Position numbers and translations under genes: made by a program. Shown piece after piece: positions 13,640 through 21,677 of a stretch of DNA of 33,197 nucleotides. The notes under the pieces were generated by a model. It ran no database searches and was not told the DNA's origin. It saw only the letters and a program-made list of their open reading frames with translations. Positions within the stretch are counted from its first letter, which is position 1; the number at the start of each line of letters is the position of its first letter. Where the stretch lies: the NCBI GenBank assembly GCA_029259995.1, contig JAJDEC010000287.1, forward strand, positions 1 to 33,197, written 5' to 3'. This DNA is from Phycisphaerae bacterium. GTDB lineage: Bacteria > Planctomycetota > Phycisphaerae > UBA1845 > UTPLA1.

Positions 13640-15475
13640 ATGTACGAAAGAGAATCCAACCAGCGCACGGAGTCATCGGATCAGATTCCCGTGGAGATTC
13701 TCGCGCGCTTTGAAAAACCGAGCGCACGAACCGTCGCTCGAACGATGCTTCCCTGGGCCGAGCACTGCACGGAGTGCGCAATTCCACACTGCTATCAGAC
13801 GTGTGATCTGTACGAGGCGCGCGTCGATGGGAAATGTCGGCGATTCACCGATGGAATTGTCGGTATCCAGAATCCCGACGGCCTCAGCCCCGTGTTGTTG
13901 AAGATTCGATTCAAACAATGGGGCAAGCTTTTTGCCTACGGCAACGCGAAAACGCACTCGCTGGATCAGGTCCGCGCCGCGGAACGCAGCGACGCGCGAA
14001 TCGCAGGCATACTGAACGGATTGCCGGCGCCGGAACGCATCCGAAAGACACTCATCCGACTCCGATACGATCAGAAGAATCGTCGTGTGCGGACGGCAGC
14101 CGGTTCAGCGAATGCATTGACGCATTTTGTGTTCGAGTGCTACAACCCGCAGCCGCAGACGATCAGACTGTCAATGTCCGTGCTTCCACTCGACTTGCAG
14201 GAGCGAGACGGAACGCATTTTCAAACGCTCATACACGTCAAGCCGGGATATAACACGACACGAATCCCCGTCCCGGAGATTCTCCAGTTTGTTGACCTGT
14301 CGTCGCCCTACAAGATCGAATTGATCCCGAACGATGTTCCCGATGGAACGACGCTCGTATTCGGTATGCTCGATTTCGTTCGCGAGTCCGGCGTACCGAC
14401 GGCGTCAGAGTCGGAATCGGAAGATCACGAGCCCGCCTCGCCACGATGCAAATGCGTTGTGTGGGATCTCGACAATACACTCTGGCACGGCATCCTCGTC
14501 GAAGACGGCGCGGATGCATTGACGCTGGTCGACGGCGTAGTAGACGTGATCAAGGCGCTGGACGCCCGGGGTATTCTTCAGTCAATCGCAAGTAAGAACA
14601 ACGCCGACGAAGCGCTCGCCGTTCTGCGACGATTTGGAATCGAAGAATTCTTCCTGCATCCGCAGATTTCATGGGGACCGAAGAGCGAGGCAATGTCGCA
14701 GATCGCCGACAAGCTGAACATCGGCATGGACACGCTCGTTTTTGTGGACGATTCATCGTTCGAACGAGCGGAAGTTGGCGAGAACTGCCGGGACGTGCGC
14801 GTCATTGATGCGGCTCTCTTTCGGCGTCTCCCGGACGATCCGATGTTCGACGTTCCAGTGACGGATGAAAGCCGGAGCCGCCGACGCATGTATCGCGAAC
14901 AGGCGACGCGCGAGACGATCCGTGTCTCAGCAGGCACTGATTACAATGCCTTTTTGCGCGATTGCAACATCCGCGTCATTGTTTCTCCATTGTCCGCAAC
15001 CGACATCGATCGCGTCCATGAACTGACACAGCGGACGAATCAACTGAATTTCTCCGGAAATCGATACGATCGCTCTGTACTGGAGAAGATTCTCGCAGAC
15101 GGAAAGCCCGACGCGTGGGTGCTTCGTTGTGAAGATCGATTCGGCACGTACGGCACGATCGGATTCTGTCTCGTCGAAGCCGGTACGCCGATCATGACGG
15201 ATCTCATGTTCAGTTGCCGCGTTCAATCCAAGCGCGTCGAACATGCCGTCCTGACGTTCCTGCTGAATCACTATCGCGGCGATCCACCGCGCGACTTTCA
15301 CGCCAACTATCGCCAGACGCCGCGCAACGCACCGGCGGGCAAGGTCTTCGATGACTTCGGCTTCGAACGGCGCGGCGATTCTGATGGAATCGCTTGCCTG
15401 GTACTCCCCGCCGATCGCGCAATTCTCGACGACGGCTTGATCTGTGTAGTTCATAGTGCGGCGGAAATCGCATGA
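13640..15475 (+). CDS. FkbH-like HAD protein with N-terminal cysteine cluster
   Basis: The 611-residue protein has three parts. Residues 40-70 hold a cysteine cluster (C43, C46, C51, C55, C66) in HCTECAIPHCYQTCDLYEAR. Residues of about 75-260 look beta-rich and may be a sugar- or ligand-binding sandwich. From about 272 to 600 there is a FkbH-type HAD domain: motif I WDLDNTLW (Asp276, Asp278), SKNN (motif II/III area), and FVDDSSFERAEV (motif IV), followed by the acetyltransferase-like FkbH C-terminus (TQRTNQLNFSGNRY). FkbH proteins load glyceryl groups from bisphosphoglycerate onto carrier proteins; others act in surface glycan synthesis. Coupling by ATGA to a polysaccharide deacetylase and closeness to a GT4 gene favour a glycan role. 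The cysteine cluster may bind metal or an Fe-S centre. Confidence 0.87.
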   Translation: MYERESNQRTESSDQIPVEILARFEKPSARTVARTMLPWAEHCTECAIPHCYQTCDLYEARVDGKCRRFTDGIVGIQNPDGLSPVLLKIRFKQWGKLFAYGNAKTHSLDQVRAAERSDARIAGILNGLPAPERIRKTLIRLRYDQKNRRVRTAAGSANALTHFVFECYNPQPQTIRLSMSVLPLDLQERDGTHFQTLIHVKPGYNTTRIPVPEILQFVDLSSPYKIELIPNDVPDGTTLVFGMLDFVRESGVPTASESESEDHEPASPRCKCVVWDLDNTLWHGILVEDGADALTLVDGVVDVIKALDARGILQSIASKNNADEALAVLRRFGIEEFFLHPQISWGPKSEAMSQIADKLNIGMDTLVFVDDSSFERAEVGENCRDVRVIDAALFRRLPDDPMFDVPVTDESRSRRRMYREQATRETIRVSAGTDYNAFLRDCNIRVIVSPLSATDIDRVHELTQRTNQLNFSGNRYDRSVLEKILADGKPDAWVLRCEDRFGTYGTIGFCLVEAGTPIMTDLMFSCRVQSKRVEHAVLTFLLNHYRGDPPRDFHANYRQTPRNAPAGKVFDDFGFERRGDSDGIACLVLPADRAILDDGLICVVHSAAEIA

Positions 15476-16245
15476 GCATGCCGTTAAAGTCCCGGCTGAA
15501 GCGATGGGCCAATCGCCGACTGCGCCAGCCCTACTATCGCGCGTTCAGCGCCAAGACGATTCGATCGAACTTGAATCGGCCGATCGTTTCCTTCACGTTC
15601 GATGACTATCCGCAGTCGGCGTGGACTGTTGCCGGACGAATCCTGAATGATCACGATGTTCACGGAACCTATTACACGGCGCTCGGCCTCATGGATCAGA
15701 CGTCCCGGATCGGAAAGCTCTACACGCGGGACGACCTTCTCGCGACGCATGATGACGGCCACGAAATCGCCTGCCACACGTATTCGCATCCCAACCTGCG
15801 GAGAACGCCTGTGCGCAATTGCGTGGACGACATCGAGAAGAACCTTGCCGAGTTAAGACGCCTGGTACCGAATGGATCGCTTCAGAATTTCTCCTATCCG
15901 TCCGGCAGCATCAGCATCGGAAACAAGCGCGCCCTCACGCCCCGCTTCGACACGCTTCGAGGCGTCGAGGATGGAATCAACACGGGCGTGATCCATCTGA
16001 ATCTGCTTCGGGCCCGCCGCATATACGATGCCGACGGCTCGGCAGAAACGGACCGCATCTGGGTCGATCAGAATGCCGCCCGATGCGGCTGGCTGATCTT
16101 CTACACGCACGATGTCTGCGACGAACCCTCGGATGTCGGTTGCACGCCCCGACGATTTGAAACAGCCGTCCGGGCTGCGCTGGAGAGCTCGGCGGAAGTG
16201 CTGACAGTCGCCGAGGCCTATCAACGACTGACGGGGAAATCCTAG
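15472..16245 (+). CDS. Polysaccharide deacetylase (NodB-type)
   Basis: The 257-residue protein has the NodB fold motifs. Motif 1 is SFTFDD (Asp44, Asp45); motif 2 is HTYSH (His102, His106), which binds the metal with the Asp; motif 3 is FSYPSG (139-145), the variant lacking the Arg of the RPPYG form; and a late motif IFYTHD carries His213. It should remove N- or O-acetyl groups from a polysaccharide. There is no clear signal peptide; the basic amphipathic N-terminus (KSRLKRWANRRLRQ) suggests a cytoplasmic or membrane-bound location. The ATG overlaps the FkbH stop as ATGA (15472-15475). The last base of its TAG is also the first base of a palindromic repeat, so the repeat may have entered exactly at the gene end. 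Confidence 0.9.
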   Translation: MSMPLKSRLKRWANRRLRQPYYRAFSAKTIRSNLNRPIVSFTFDDYPQSAWTVAGRILNDHDVHGTYYTALGLMDQTSRIGKLYTRDDLLATHDDGHEIACHTYSHPNLRRTPVRNCVDDIEKNLAELRRLVPNGSLQNFSYPSGSISIGNKRALTPRFDTLRGVEDGINTGVIHLNLLRARRIYDADGSAETDRIWVDQNAARCGWLIFYTHDVCDEPSDVGCTPRRFETAVRAALESSAEVLTVAEAYQRLTGKS

Positions 16246-16352
16246 GGGAGTGCGGGCGTCTCGCCCGCAAGAACGTCCCGGTTCCCGCCCACAACAGGGG
16301 AGTGCGGGCGTCTCGCCCGCAAGAACGTCCTGAACACACGGGCGTCGCGCCC
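16245..16352. repeat. Tandem palindromic (REP-like) elements
   Basis: A 34-base unit occurs twice without mismatch, at 16245-16278 and 16297-16330, with a 52-base period. Each copy has a perfect hairpin TGCGGGCG-TCT-CGCCCGCA (first copy 16251-16258 with 16262-16269). A third, related hairpin GGGCG-TCG-CGCCC follows at 16340-16352. The region lies between the deacetylase and the CBM9-like gene. It looks like a dispersed intergenic palindrome family, probably related in kind to the element at 4698-4777. It could also serve as a transcript end, although no T-tract is visible. Confidence 0.85.
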
Positions 16353-16426
16353 ACACACCCCAACACCTGAACGACTCGCGAGATCTCGGCTACAATCCAC
16401 GCGTCAGCACGAACGACGGAGCAAAC

Positions 16427-17083
16427 ATGGACGCCCTCATTCCCAATCGATTCCTCATCAAGTCCGAGTTGGCGCTTTTGCATTTCAAGACCGATCCGCC
16501 CTTGAACGGAACCCTCGGCAAATGGCCCGATGAATCCAAACTCCCCGCGCTCTGCGAACTGGACAACGAGACGCCCTTTGCCGACGTATACGCCGGCTGG
16601 AACGCCAAGGGGATCTACATCGGCGTGCGCGTCAGCGGGAAAACGGAGGCGCTCAACTGCGATGCGTCGCAATTCTGGCGAGGCGACAACGTGCGCGTGA
16701 TGACCGACATGCGCGACACGCGGAACATCCGCCGCGCCACGCGATTCTGCCAGCAATTCTTCCTTCTGCCGAGCGATTCGAGTTCCGGAAGCAGCCGTCC
16801 GATCGCCGGCGGCGCCAAAGTAAATCGCGCCACGGAAGAAAGTCCCGTCGCCACGTCCAATGATCTCGTCATCGGTTCGAAACTCCGCAAGGATGGCTAC
16901 GATCTGACCGCCCTGCTCACAGCCGACGCCCTGAACGGATTCGATCCGTCGGAGAATCCGCGCATTGGCCTGTTCATCATCGTGGAGGACCTGGAACTCG
17001 GGCAGCAATCGTTGACGATCGGCGACGACATGAACTGGCACATCGATCCAAGCACCTGGCCGACGGCCGTCCTGAGCAAATAG
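16427..17083 (+). CDS. CBM9-like / DOMON-like beta-sandwich protein
   Basis: The 218-residue protein reads as a single carbohydrate-binding family 9-like domain: 'PLNGTLGKWPDESKLP' at the start, 'ADVYAGWNAKGIYIGVRVSG' in the core, and 'FWRGDNVRVMTDMRDTRN', which matches the W-x-x-D-x-(V/I)-x-(V/I)-x-x-D-x-R pattern of CBM9-like domains. No signal peptide or membrane helix is seen, so it seems cytoplasmic as annotated, which is unusual for a carbohydrate-binding domain. I do not know its ligand. The gene is monocistronic in appearance, with palindromic repeats upstream and a gene-free stretch downstream. Confidence 0.75.
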   Translation: MDALIPNRFLIKSELALLHFKTDPPLNGTLGKWPDESKLPALCELDNETPFADVYAGWNAKGIYIGVRVSGKTEALNCDASQFWRGDNVRVMTDMRDTRNIRRATRFCQQFFLLPSDSSSGSSRPIAGGAKVNRATEESPVATSNDLVIGSKLRKDGYDLTALLTADALNGFDPSENPRIGLFIIVEDLELGQQSLTIGDDMNWHIDPSTWPTAVLSK

Positions 17084-17424
17084 CCTCACGCCCGCGCCGC
17101 ACACCGTCGGCATCGAGTCGAACACATTGCCAGGCGAATCCCGATTGCATTGTAGGCACAGGTCATCAATTGATCTGCGCAAGGCCCGACGACAGTCCCA
17201 TCACGTAGCGCCGAGCAGGAAATCAATAAGGAAGGCAAAGTGCCACCAGGCAGCGTCGCAGGCCTCGGGTTCGAACTGTTTCGTTGCGACCGATTGCGGG
17301 AATTTGCGAGAGTTTGCGGGAGTTTGCACGTGTTGCGACGTGAAGTTCACACCCGATCGACACGGTATGACAAGAATTCATCACGTGCAGGCGGACACTT
17401 GAGAAAATCTGTGATTCAGCCGAC
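17084..17424. other. Gene-free convergent region with a 10-bp tandem repeat
   Basis: This region lies between the convergent CBM9-like and glycosyltransferase genes. I see no convincing gene or T-tract terminator. Its notable content is a 10-base tandem repeat at 17296-17325 (listed separately) and the TTGCGAC words on both sides of it. Confidence 0.5.
17296..17325. repeat. 10-bp tandem repeat, three units
   Basis: Three consecutive units GCGGGAATTT, GCGAGAGTTT and GCGGGAGTTT occur with exact 10-base spacing, followed by a degenerate fourth unit beginning GCACG. The period equals about one helical turn, so one DNA face repeats the same T-run. The function is unknown. Confidence 0.7.
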
Positions 17425-18678
17425 TCAGATGGCCAGTACGGCACGAACCAATTGCTCCATGTTCGTCCGCTCATCGAACATGCGTCGCGCACGATCCAGC
17501 GCCCCCGCCGCACATCGATCGTACAACACGCGATCGCCGCGCATCCGCTGTATCGCCGCCGCCAGCGCTTTGACATCATCCGGCGGAACGACCAGACCGC
17601 ACTCGCCATCGACCACGGCTTCGGACATTCCGCCGACATCCGTCACAATGCACGGAATACCGCTCGCCAGGGCTTCAATCACGCTGTTCGACATGGACTC
17701 GCGCCGCGATGCATGGACATACAAATCGACATTTGCATAAATCGCATCGCGATCGGCGACGAATCCGGCCAGACGAACGCGATCGCCGAGCCCTGACTCG
17801 GCGGCGCGTGACGCCAGCGCTTCTCGATCCGGCCCGTCGCCGTAATACGTCAACTCGATCTTGTGATCATCGCGAGCGACGCATCCAAACGCATCCAGCA
17901 GCAGATCGGCGCCCTTGGCCTTTGTCACGCGACCGACCGTCGCGATGCGATGCGTCGTCTCTCGTGGGAAACCTGACTGGCGCGGACAGGCACCATTGTG
18001 AATCACATGACGTTTGTCACGATCGAAGGCGTATTCTCGCTCATACGATTCCGCGACGCGCTCACTGTTGTAGATCAATGTGTGGGAAAGCCGCGCGGGA
18101 AATCGATGACGCCAGATCGCACGACGACGCCAGAATCCGGGGCGCGGCACAACGCCGGCAATGCGGCCACCATGCGGCGGCGGCACTTCCTTCGGCGGCT
18201 GCCGCAAGCTGGAGACAACGCGCAAGCCGGCGGCACGGGCCGCAAAGACGGACGCGAGAAATGCCGAACCACTTGCCTGCTGCACGAAGAGCGCCGTGTC
18301 GGCGCCCGTTGCCCGAAACCATCGCATTCGGTCGACAACCAGTCCCGGACTCAGGCGACGATCGCCGGAAACGACCTCGTCAAGCCAGTCCGTCTTTTCG
18401 ACCGTGAGTTGATTCGGATGATACGCCTCAAGGAGTTGATGATAGATCGTCGAACCCGAGTAACCGACATGAACCTGAGCGCCGGCGTCGATCATGGCCG
18501 GAATAACCGTCTGAATGTGCTTCTCCGCGCCCCCCGTGTAGGTGACGCCGGCCACTTCAACATGATGCACGGCGAGAAGGACGACGCGGCGGCCTTCCGC
18601 GCCCGAGATGCGGGCGAATCGACGGTTCTCCCGCATCTCGCCTGGCGATTGTTCGATGTCCCTGATCTCCGTCGTCAT
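17425..18678 (-). CDS. GT4-family glycosyltransferase
   Basis: The 417-residue protein has the GT-B fold of GT4 retaining glycosyltransferases. The N-terminal donor-loop region contains YTGGAEKH (47-54). The C-terminal domain holds IHNGA (226-230), ATVGRVTKAKGADLLLDAF (246-264) for nucleotide-sugar binding, YGDGPDREAL (279-288), and the E-x7-E motif HASRRESMSNSVIEALASG (Glu327, Glu335), followed by IPCIVTDVGGMSE. It transfers a sugar from an NDP-sugar to a lipid- or protein-linked glycan on the cytoplasmic side; donor and acceptor are unknown. Start ATG 18676-18678 overlaps the stop of a possible 74-codon ORF. It may belong to the tail of the VWA operon, or cooperate with the FkbH/deacetylase genes on the other strand. 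Confidence 0.93.
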   Translation of the reverse strand: MTTEIRDIEQSPGEMRENRRFARISGAEGRRVVLLAVHHVEVAGVTYTGGAEKHIQTVIPAMIDAGAQVHVGYSGSTIYHQLLEAYHPNQLTVEKTDWLDEVVSGDRRLSPGLVVDRMRWFRATGADTALFVQQASGSAFLASVFAARAAGLRVVSSLRQPPKEVPPPHGGRIAGVVPRPGFWRRRAIWRHRFPARLSHTLIYNSERVAESYEREYAFDRDKRHVIHNGACPRQSGFPRETTHRIATVGRVTKAKGADLLLDAFGCVARDDHKIELTYYGDGPDREALASRAAESGLGDRVRLAGFVADRDAIYANVDLYVHASRRESMSNSVIEALASGIPCIVTDVGGMSEAVVDGECGLVVPPDDVKALAAAIQRMRGDRVLYDRCAAGALDRARRMFDERTNMEQLVRAVLAI

Positions 18679-18899
18679 GCAGACGCCCTGCCATCGCGTT
18701 CAAGGAAATCCACTCTGTCGTACGCCGGGCCCATGATACGGACATTCTTCCGCCAATGCATTGGGAATCGACGTTGGAGAATTGGGATTGCAATCGCATC
18801 GAGTATCCAACTCGCGGGGCCGTGGGCCGACGGCGCACGATTGCGCTGGCGAATTGAGATGTCGCCCGCGCGGAACAACGTCTTCAAACCCGGCACCAC
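18675..18899 (-). CDS. Possible small ORF linking the VWA operon to the glycosyltransferase gene
   Basis: A 74-codon frame starts with GTG at 18897-18899, 13 bases after the stop of the 869-residue protein gene, and its TGA overlaps the glycosyltransferase ATG as ATGA. It would read MVPGLKTLFRAGDISIRQ and end in RVDFLERDGRASA. I do not recognise it. The exact fit between both neighbours supports a real gene or a translational-coupling leader, but the composition is not decisive and the frame could be chance. Confidence 0.35.
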   Translation of the reverse strand: MVPGLKTLFRAGDISIRQRNRAPSAHGPASWILDAIAIPILQRRFPMHWRKNVRIMGPAYDRVDFLERDGRASA

Positions 18900-18911
18900 G
18901 GAAAAACCAGA

Positions 18912-21521
18912 TCAACCACCGAGTGTTGTCGGCAACATCGGTTCTGTCACACCTATGAATTCCGAATTGGGCACAAAGTCACCCAATGGGGCGAGAAGAT
19001 CTTCTTCGTCAATCGGCCATGTGGATTCATCACCCAGGCAGACGTCCAGCACAATCAGGTCGTGCACGCAGCCATTGCCTGGAACCTCGATTCGACCGAT
19101 CAGTCGATCGATTGGATTCGTATCCGCACAATTCGCCATCGCCTTGTCCCCTTCGCGCAGGCATCGCACAACGGCTTCCACACCTTCGGGCCGCACGAAC
19201 AGCAACTGGCGACGCCGCTCGCCCGAATCAACGTGGATGCCGAGACACCATTCCCGATGCCAATCCAACAAGTTGTTGAACACGACATCGCGATCAGTCT
19301 CTGAGGACCATTTCGCTGGAGCGGATCGATACGTGGCAGTGTCTTTGCGGGCTGGAATCGTGACGGCGATGTATCCGGTCCTGGCGCCGACGTCCGACGT
19401 CACGTGGATGCCGCTTGCACCTGTCGCGGCCGCCAAATCGAGCAGCGGCAACTTGTATCGCCAATCATCGCGCACATCGTCCCAATTAAACATGCGGCGA
19501 CCGTCCGTCTGGAGATTGTCCGTTGCGATAACGCCACTCTGCGGTCGCTTGTTGAGCGATGCGAGACCGCCGATCGGCTTCCGCGCCGTCGTCAGCAGCG
19601 ACGCCCTGAACGTTGGCGCGACGCCCGACGCCGCCACGCTCGTCACGATTTCAAGCGTATTCCAGCCTCGCAGGAGCCGGAGTCCCGTGTATGCGGATGT
19701 CTCTTGCCTGGTATCATCGGAGTCGGTGTTCAGATCGCCGCGAATGACGCGCCCATTGACGCGCACGCCAAGCGCTTGCTGCTGGTCCGTTCGGAGCTGC
19801 ACAATTTGATCGCCGGGAACATAGACCCAGCACGTGGCCCGAACGCGCTGATTCGGCCGGCTCCCGGAAACTGATTCCAGGGAAATGCGTGATGAATCCG
19901 ATACGACTGCCTGCCCCACGTCGCCTTCCGCAATCGGCATTTGCTGGAATGCACCGCCCGACTCGGAAGGTTCATACGGTCCGTCAATCCGCCACGATCT
20001 CAAGAAAGATTCCTCCAGCGGTAATTCGGCAACGTCGAGTCCCGCATACTCGTTGCGAGGCAGTCGATATCGCAAGGCCGAACGGCAGGAGAATCCGATG
20101 TGCGGACTGGGAGCGATCCCGGCGGTCACGGCGTCAACGGCTGCGGGTAATGTCGGGCTTGCGCCGGATTGCCGGCCCGCATCACTCATCATCCGATAGA
20201 CGATCTCAACAAAGTCGGACCAGCGTGCTCCGTGAGTCGTGCTCGCGGCAGTCGTCCCCTTTGGTCCCTGCCCGACGGGCGAAACATGAACATCAGTACC
20301 AACAGTTCCAACGGTTGAGGGTCGGATTGTTATGACGCCGTCAAACCAACCATCTCGATCCAACCTGGCCGCTCTGGGTCCCCAAGCGCCGTTCGGATAC
20401 TGGACGAAATCCGTGTCTTCGTCGTTCTTCAAGATTCGAATCGAAATGTCCAATCGAATCGCGCCTGACGTCGCCGCGGCGATCATTTTCCTGGTGATCG
20501 TCAGATGGTCGATCAGTCCGGCGAGTTCCTCATCTGAAAGCACCTGATCGCCGGCGGGCTGCTGGATAAGCGCGAGGACATCAAATCGTGTTACATCACC
20601 TGCGGGAGCGGACAGCTCGCACCGATCGATGTAGTCAATCAATCCGATCAATTCGCTGCCGATGATTTCAAAACATTCGGCGGCGCGAAACTGGGCGTCT
20701 TCATGGGGCGGATGAATCATCCGGCACTCTTCGAACTCGTCGTACGCGGGACGATAGAGACCGCAGAATTGAAGGTACAAACCCCATCGATAGTGCTCGA
20801 GAAAATTGCCGGACAGTCTGGATATGCGTCGAAGGTACTCGATCCGTCGAATCGATCGCCGCGCGAAACGCGCGACATCGACGTCGTCGCTGGATCGCAG
20901 TTTCCCGAACGCGTCAACAGCTGCGTCCTGCCGTCCGGCGAACTCGTCGATCATCGCGCCGAAATAGTCGCGCGCCGGCTGTTGCGTTGCCGCCCTGGCA
21001 AACTCCGCCAACGGGCCATTGAGACTCGTGCGATTGGGACCTCCGACCAACCTCGGATCGGGCATTCCCAACACGGCGACGACAACCATGTCGGCGTTCG
21101 ATTTCATGTGCAGCTTTGCCCGCACGCGCCCCGCTGCGAATTCCGGATTGGCTCGAATCGTATCCAGATTGATGACGTACGCCGTTGCTTCCGCCGAAAG
21201 GACCCAGTCCGGAAGCGCTTTGCCGCCGATTTCAATCGATAGCGTTGCCGGAACCTGATTGCCAGCCGCCGGCGGATTCGCGTCCTCGGCCGCCGCCTGC
21301 GGATTACTTCGCGGCTGTGCAGCGATGAAGACGAGCGGCTGAGGCGTCTGGCCCTGCGACGCGGACGACAATCGAAAGGACAGCTCCTGCACGCCGTTTT
21401 TTATCGTCGCATTGCCAAGCGGCACGACGGTGATTTCAGGATTCGGCGCGGCGCGGAGCGAGGATGTCAGAGCAATGACAATCGCTACGGCTGCAATAAT
21501 GGATCTGGGCGAGTGCTTCAT
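18912..21521 (-). CDS. Large secreted protein with helical-repeat and jelly-roll-like regions
   Basis: The product has 869 residues from ATG 21519-21521. That start gives a clean signal peptide (MKHSPRSIIAAVAIVIALTS, then SLRAA and a cleavage site before PNPE). The open frame continues 52 codons upstream but adds a Cys/Arg-rich stretch before the signal, so it was rejected. Residues about 180-330 are helical and TPR-like (HYRWGLYLQFCGLYRPAYDEFEEC). Around residues 570-670, 'ALGVRVNGRVIRG' and 'LRLLRGWNTLEIV' resemble PA14-like or galactose-binding jelly rolls. The last part contains alternating strands and ends without a membrane anchor. I do not recognise the full family. It lies downstream of the VWA/ExbBD genes in the same direction, 156 bp after the OB-like gene, so it is probably an extracytoplasmic component of that system. 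Confidence 0.8.
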   Translation of the reverse strand: MKHSPRSIIAAVAIVIALTSSLRAAPNPEITVVPLGNATIKNGVQELSFRLSSASQGQTPQPLVFIAAQPRSNPQAAAEDANPPAAGNQVPATLSIEIGGKALPDWVLSAEATAYVINLDTIRANPEFAAGRVRAKLHMKSNADMVVVAVLGMPDPRLVGGPNRTSLNGPLAEFARAATQQPARDYFGAMIDEFAGRQDAAVDAFGKLRSSDDVDVARFARRSIRRIEYLRRISRLSGNFLEHYRWGLYLQFCGLYRPAYDEFEECRMIHPPHEDAQFRAAECFEIIGSELIGLIDYIDRCELSAPAGDVTRFDVLALIQQPAGDQVLSDEELAGLIDHLTITRKMIAAATSGAIRLDISIRILKNDEDTDFVQYPNGAWGPRAARLDRDGWFDGVITIRPSTVGTVGTDVHVSPVGQGPKGTTAASTTHGARWSDFVEIVYRMMSDAGRQSGASPTLPAAVDAVTAGIAPSPHIGFSCRSALRYRLPRNEYAGLDVAELPLEESFLRSWRIDGPYEPSESGGAFQQMPIAEGDVGQAVVSDSSRISLESVSGSRPNQRVRATCWVYVPGDQIVQLRTDQQQALGVRVNGRVIRGDLNTDSDDTRQETSAYTGLRLLRGWNTLEIVTSVAASGVAPTFRASLLTTARKPIGGLASLNKRPQSGVIATDNLQTDGRRMFNWDDVRDDWRYKLPLLDLAAATGASGIHVTSDVGARTGYIAVTIPARKDTATYRSAPAKWSSETDRDVVFNNLLDWHREWCLGIHVDSGERRRQLLFVRPEGVEAVVRCLREGDKAMANCADTNPIDRLIGRIEVPGNGCVHDLIVLDVCLGDESTWPIDEEDLLAPLGDFVPNSEFIGVTEPMLPTTLGG

Positions 21522-21677
21522 GTCATCCGTTTCGTCGATTCGCATCCTGTCTCTCGCTTGGTGAGGCGTTCGAATCAAGCCGCGGATTCGAACATTTGAT
21601 CTGAATTCTCGCCACATGCGCGTCCATATGCAACTCATCACGCACGATGCCTTGCAAAAGAAGTGTAACTCTTGCAT

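Noticed and set aside
16245-16352. CRISPR-like repeat
   Set aside because: There are only two identical units with a short 18-base gap, and each is a perfect palindrome; no array or cas gene is present.
17268-17276. GGTTCGAAC, resembling a tRNA T-loop
   Set aside because: The flanking bases do not form a 5-bp T-stem, and no acceptor, D or anticodon arm is present.
17998-19809. 603-codon plus-strand open frame
   Set aside because: It lies antisense to the glycosyltransferase and the 869-residue protein gene; its composition is Arg/Ser/Thr-rich with no motif.
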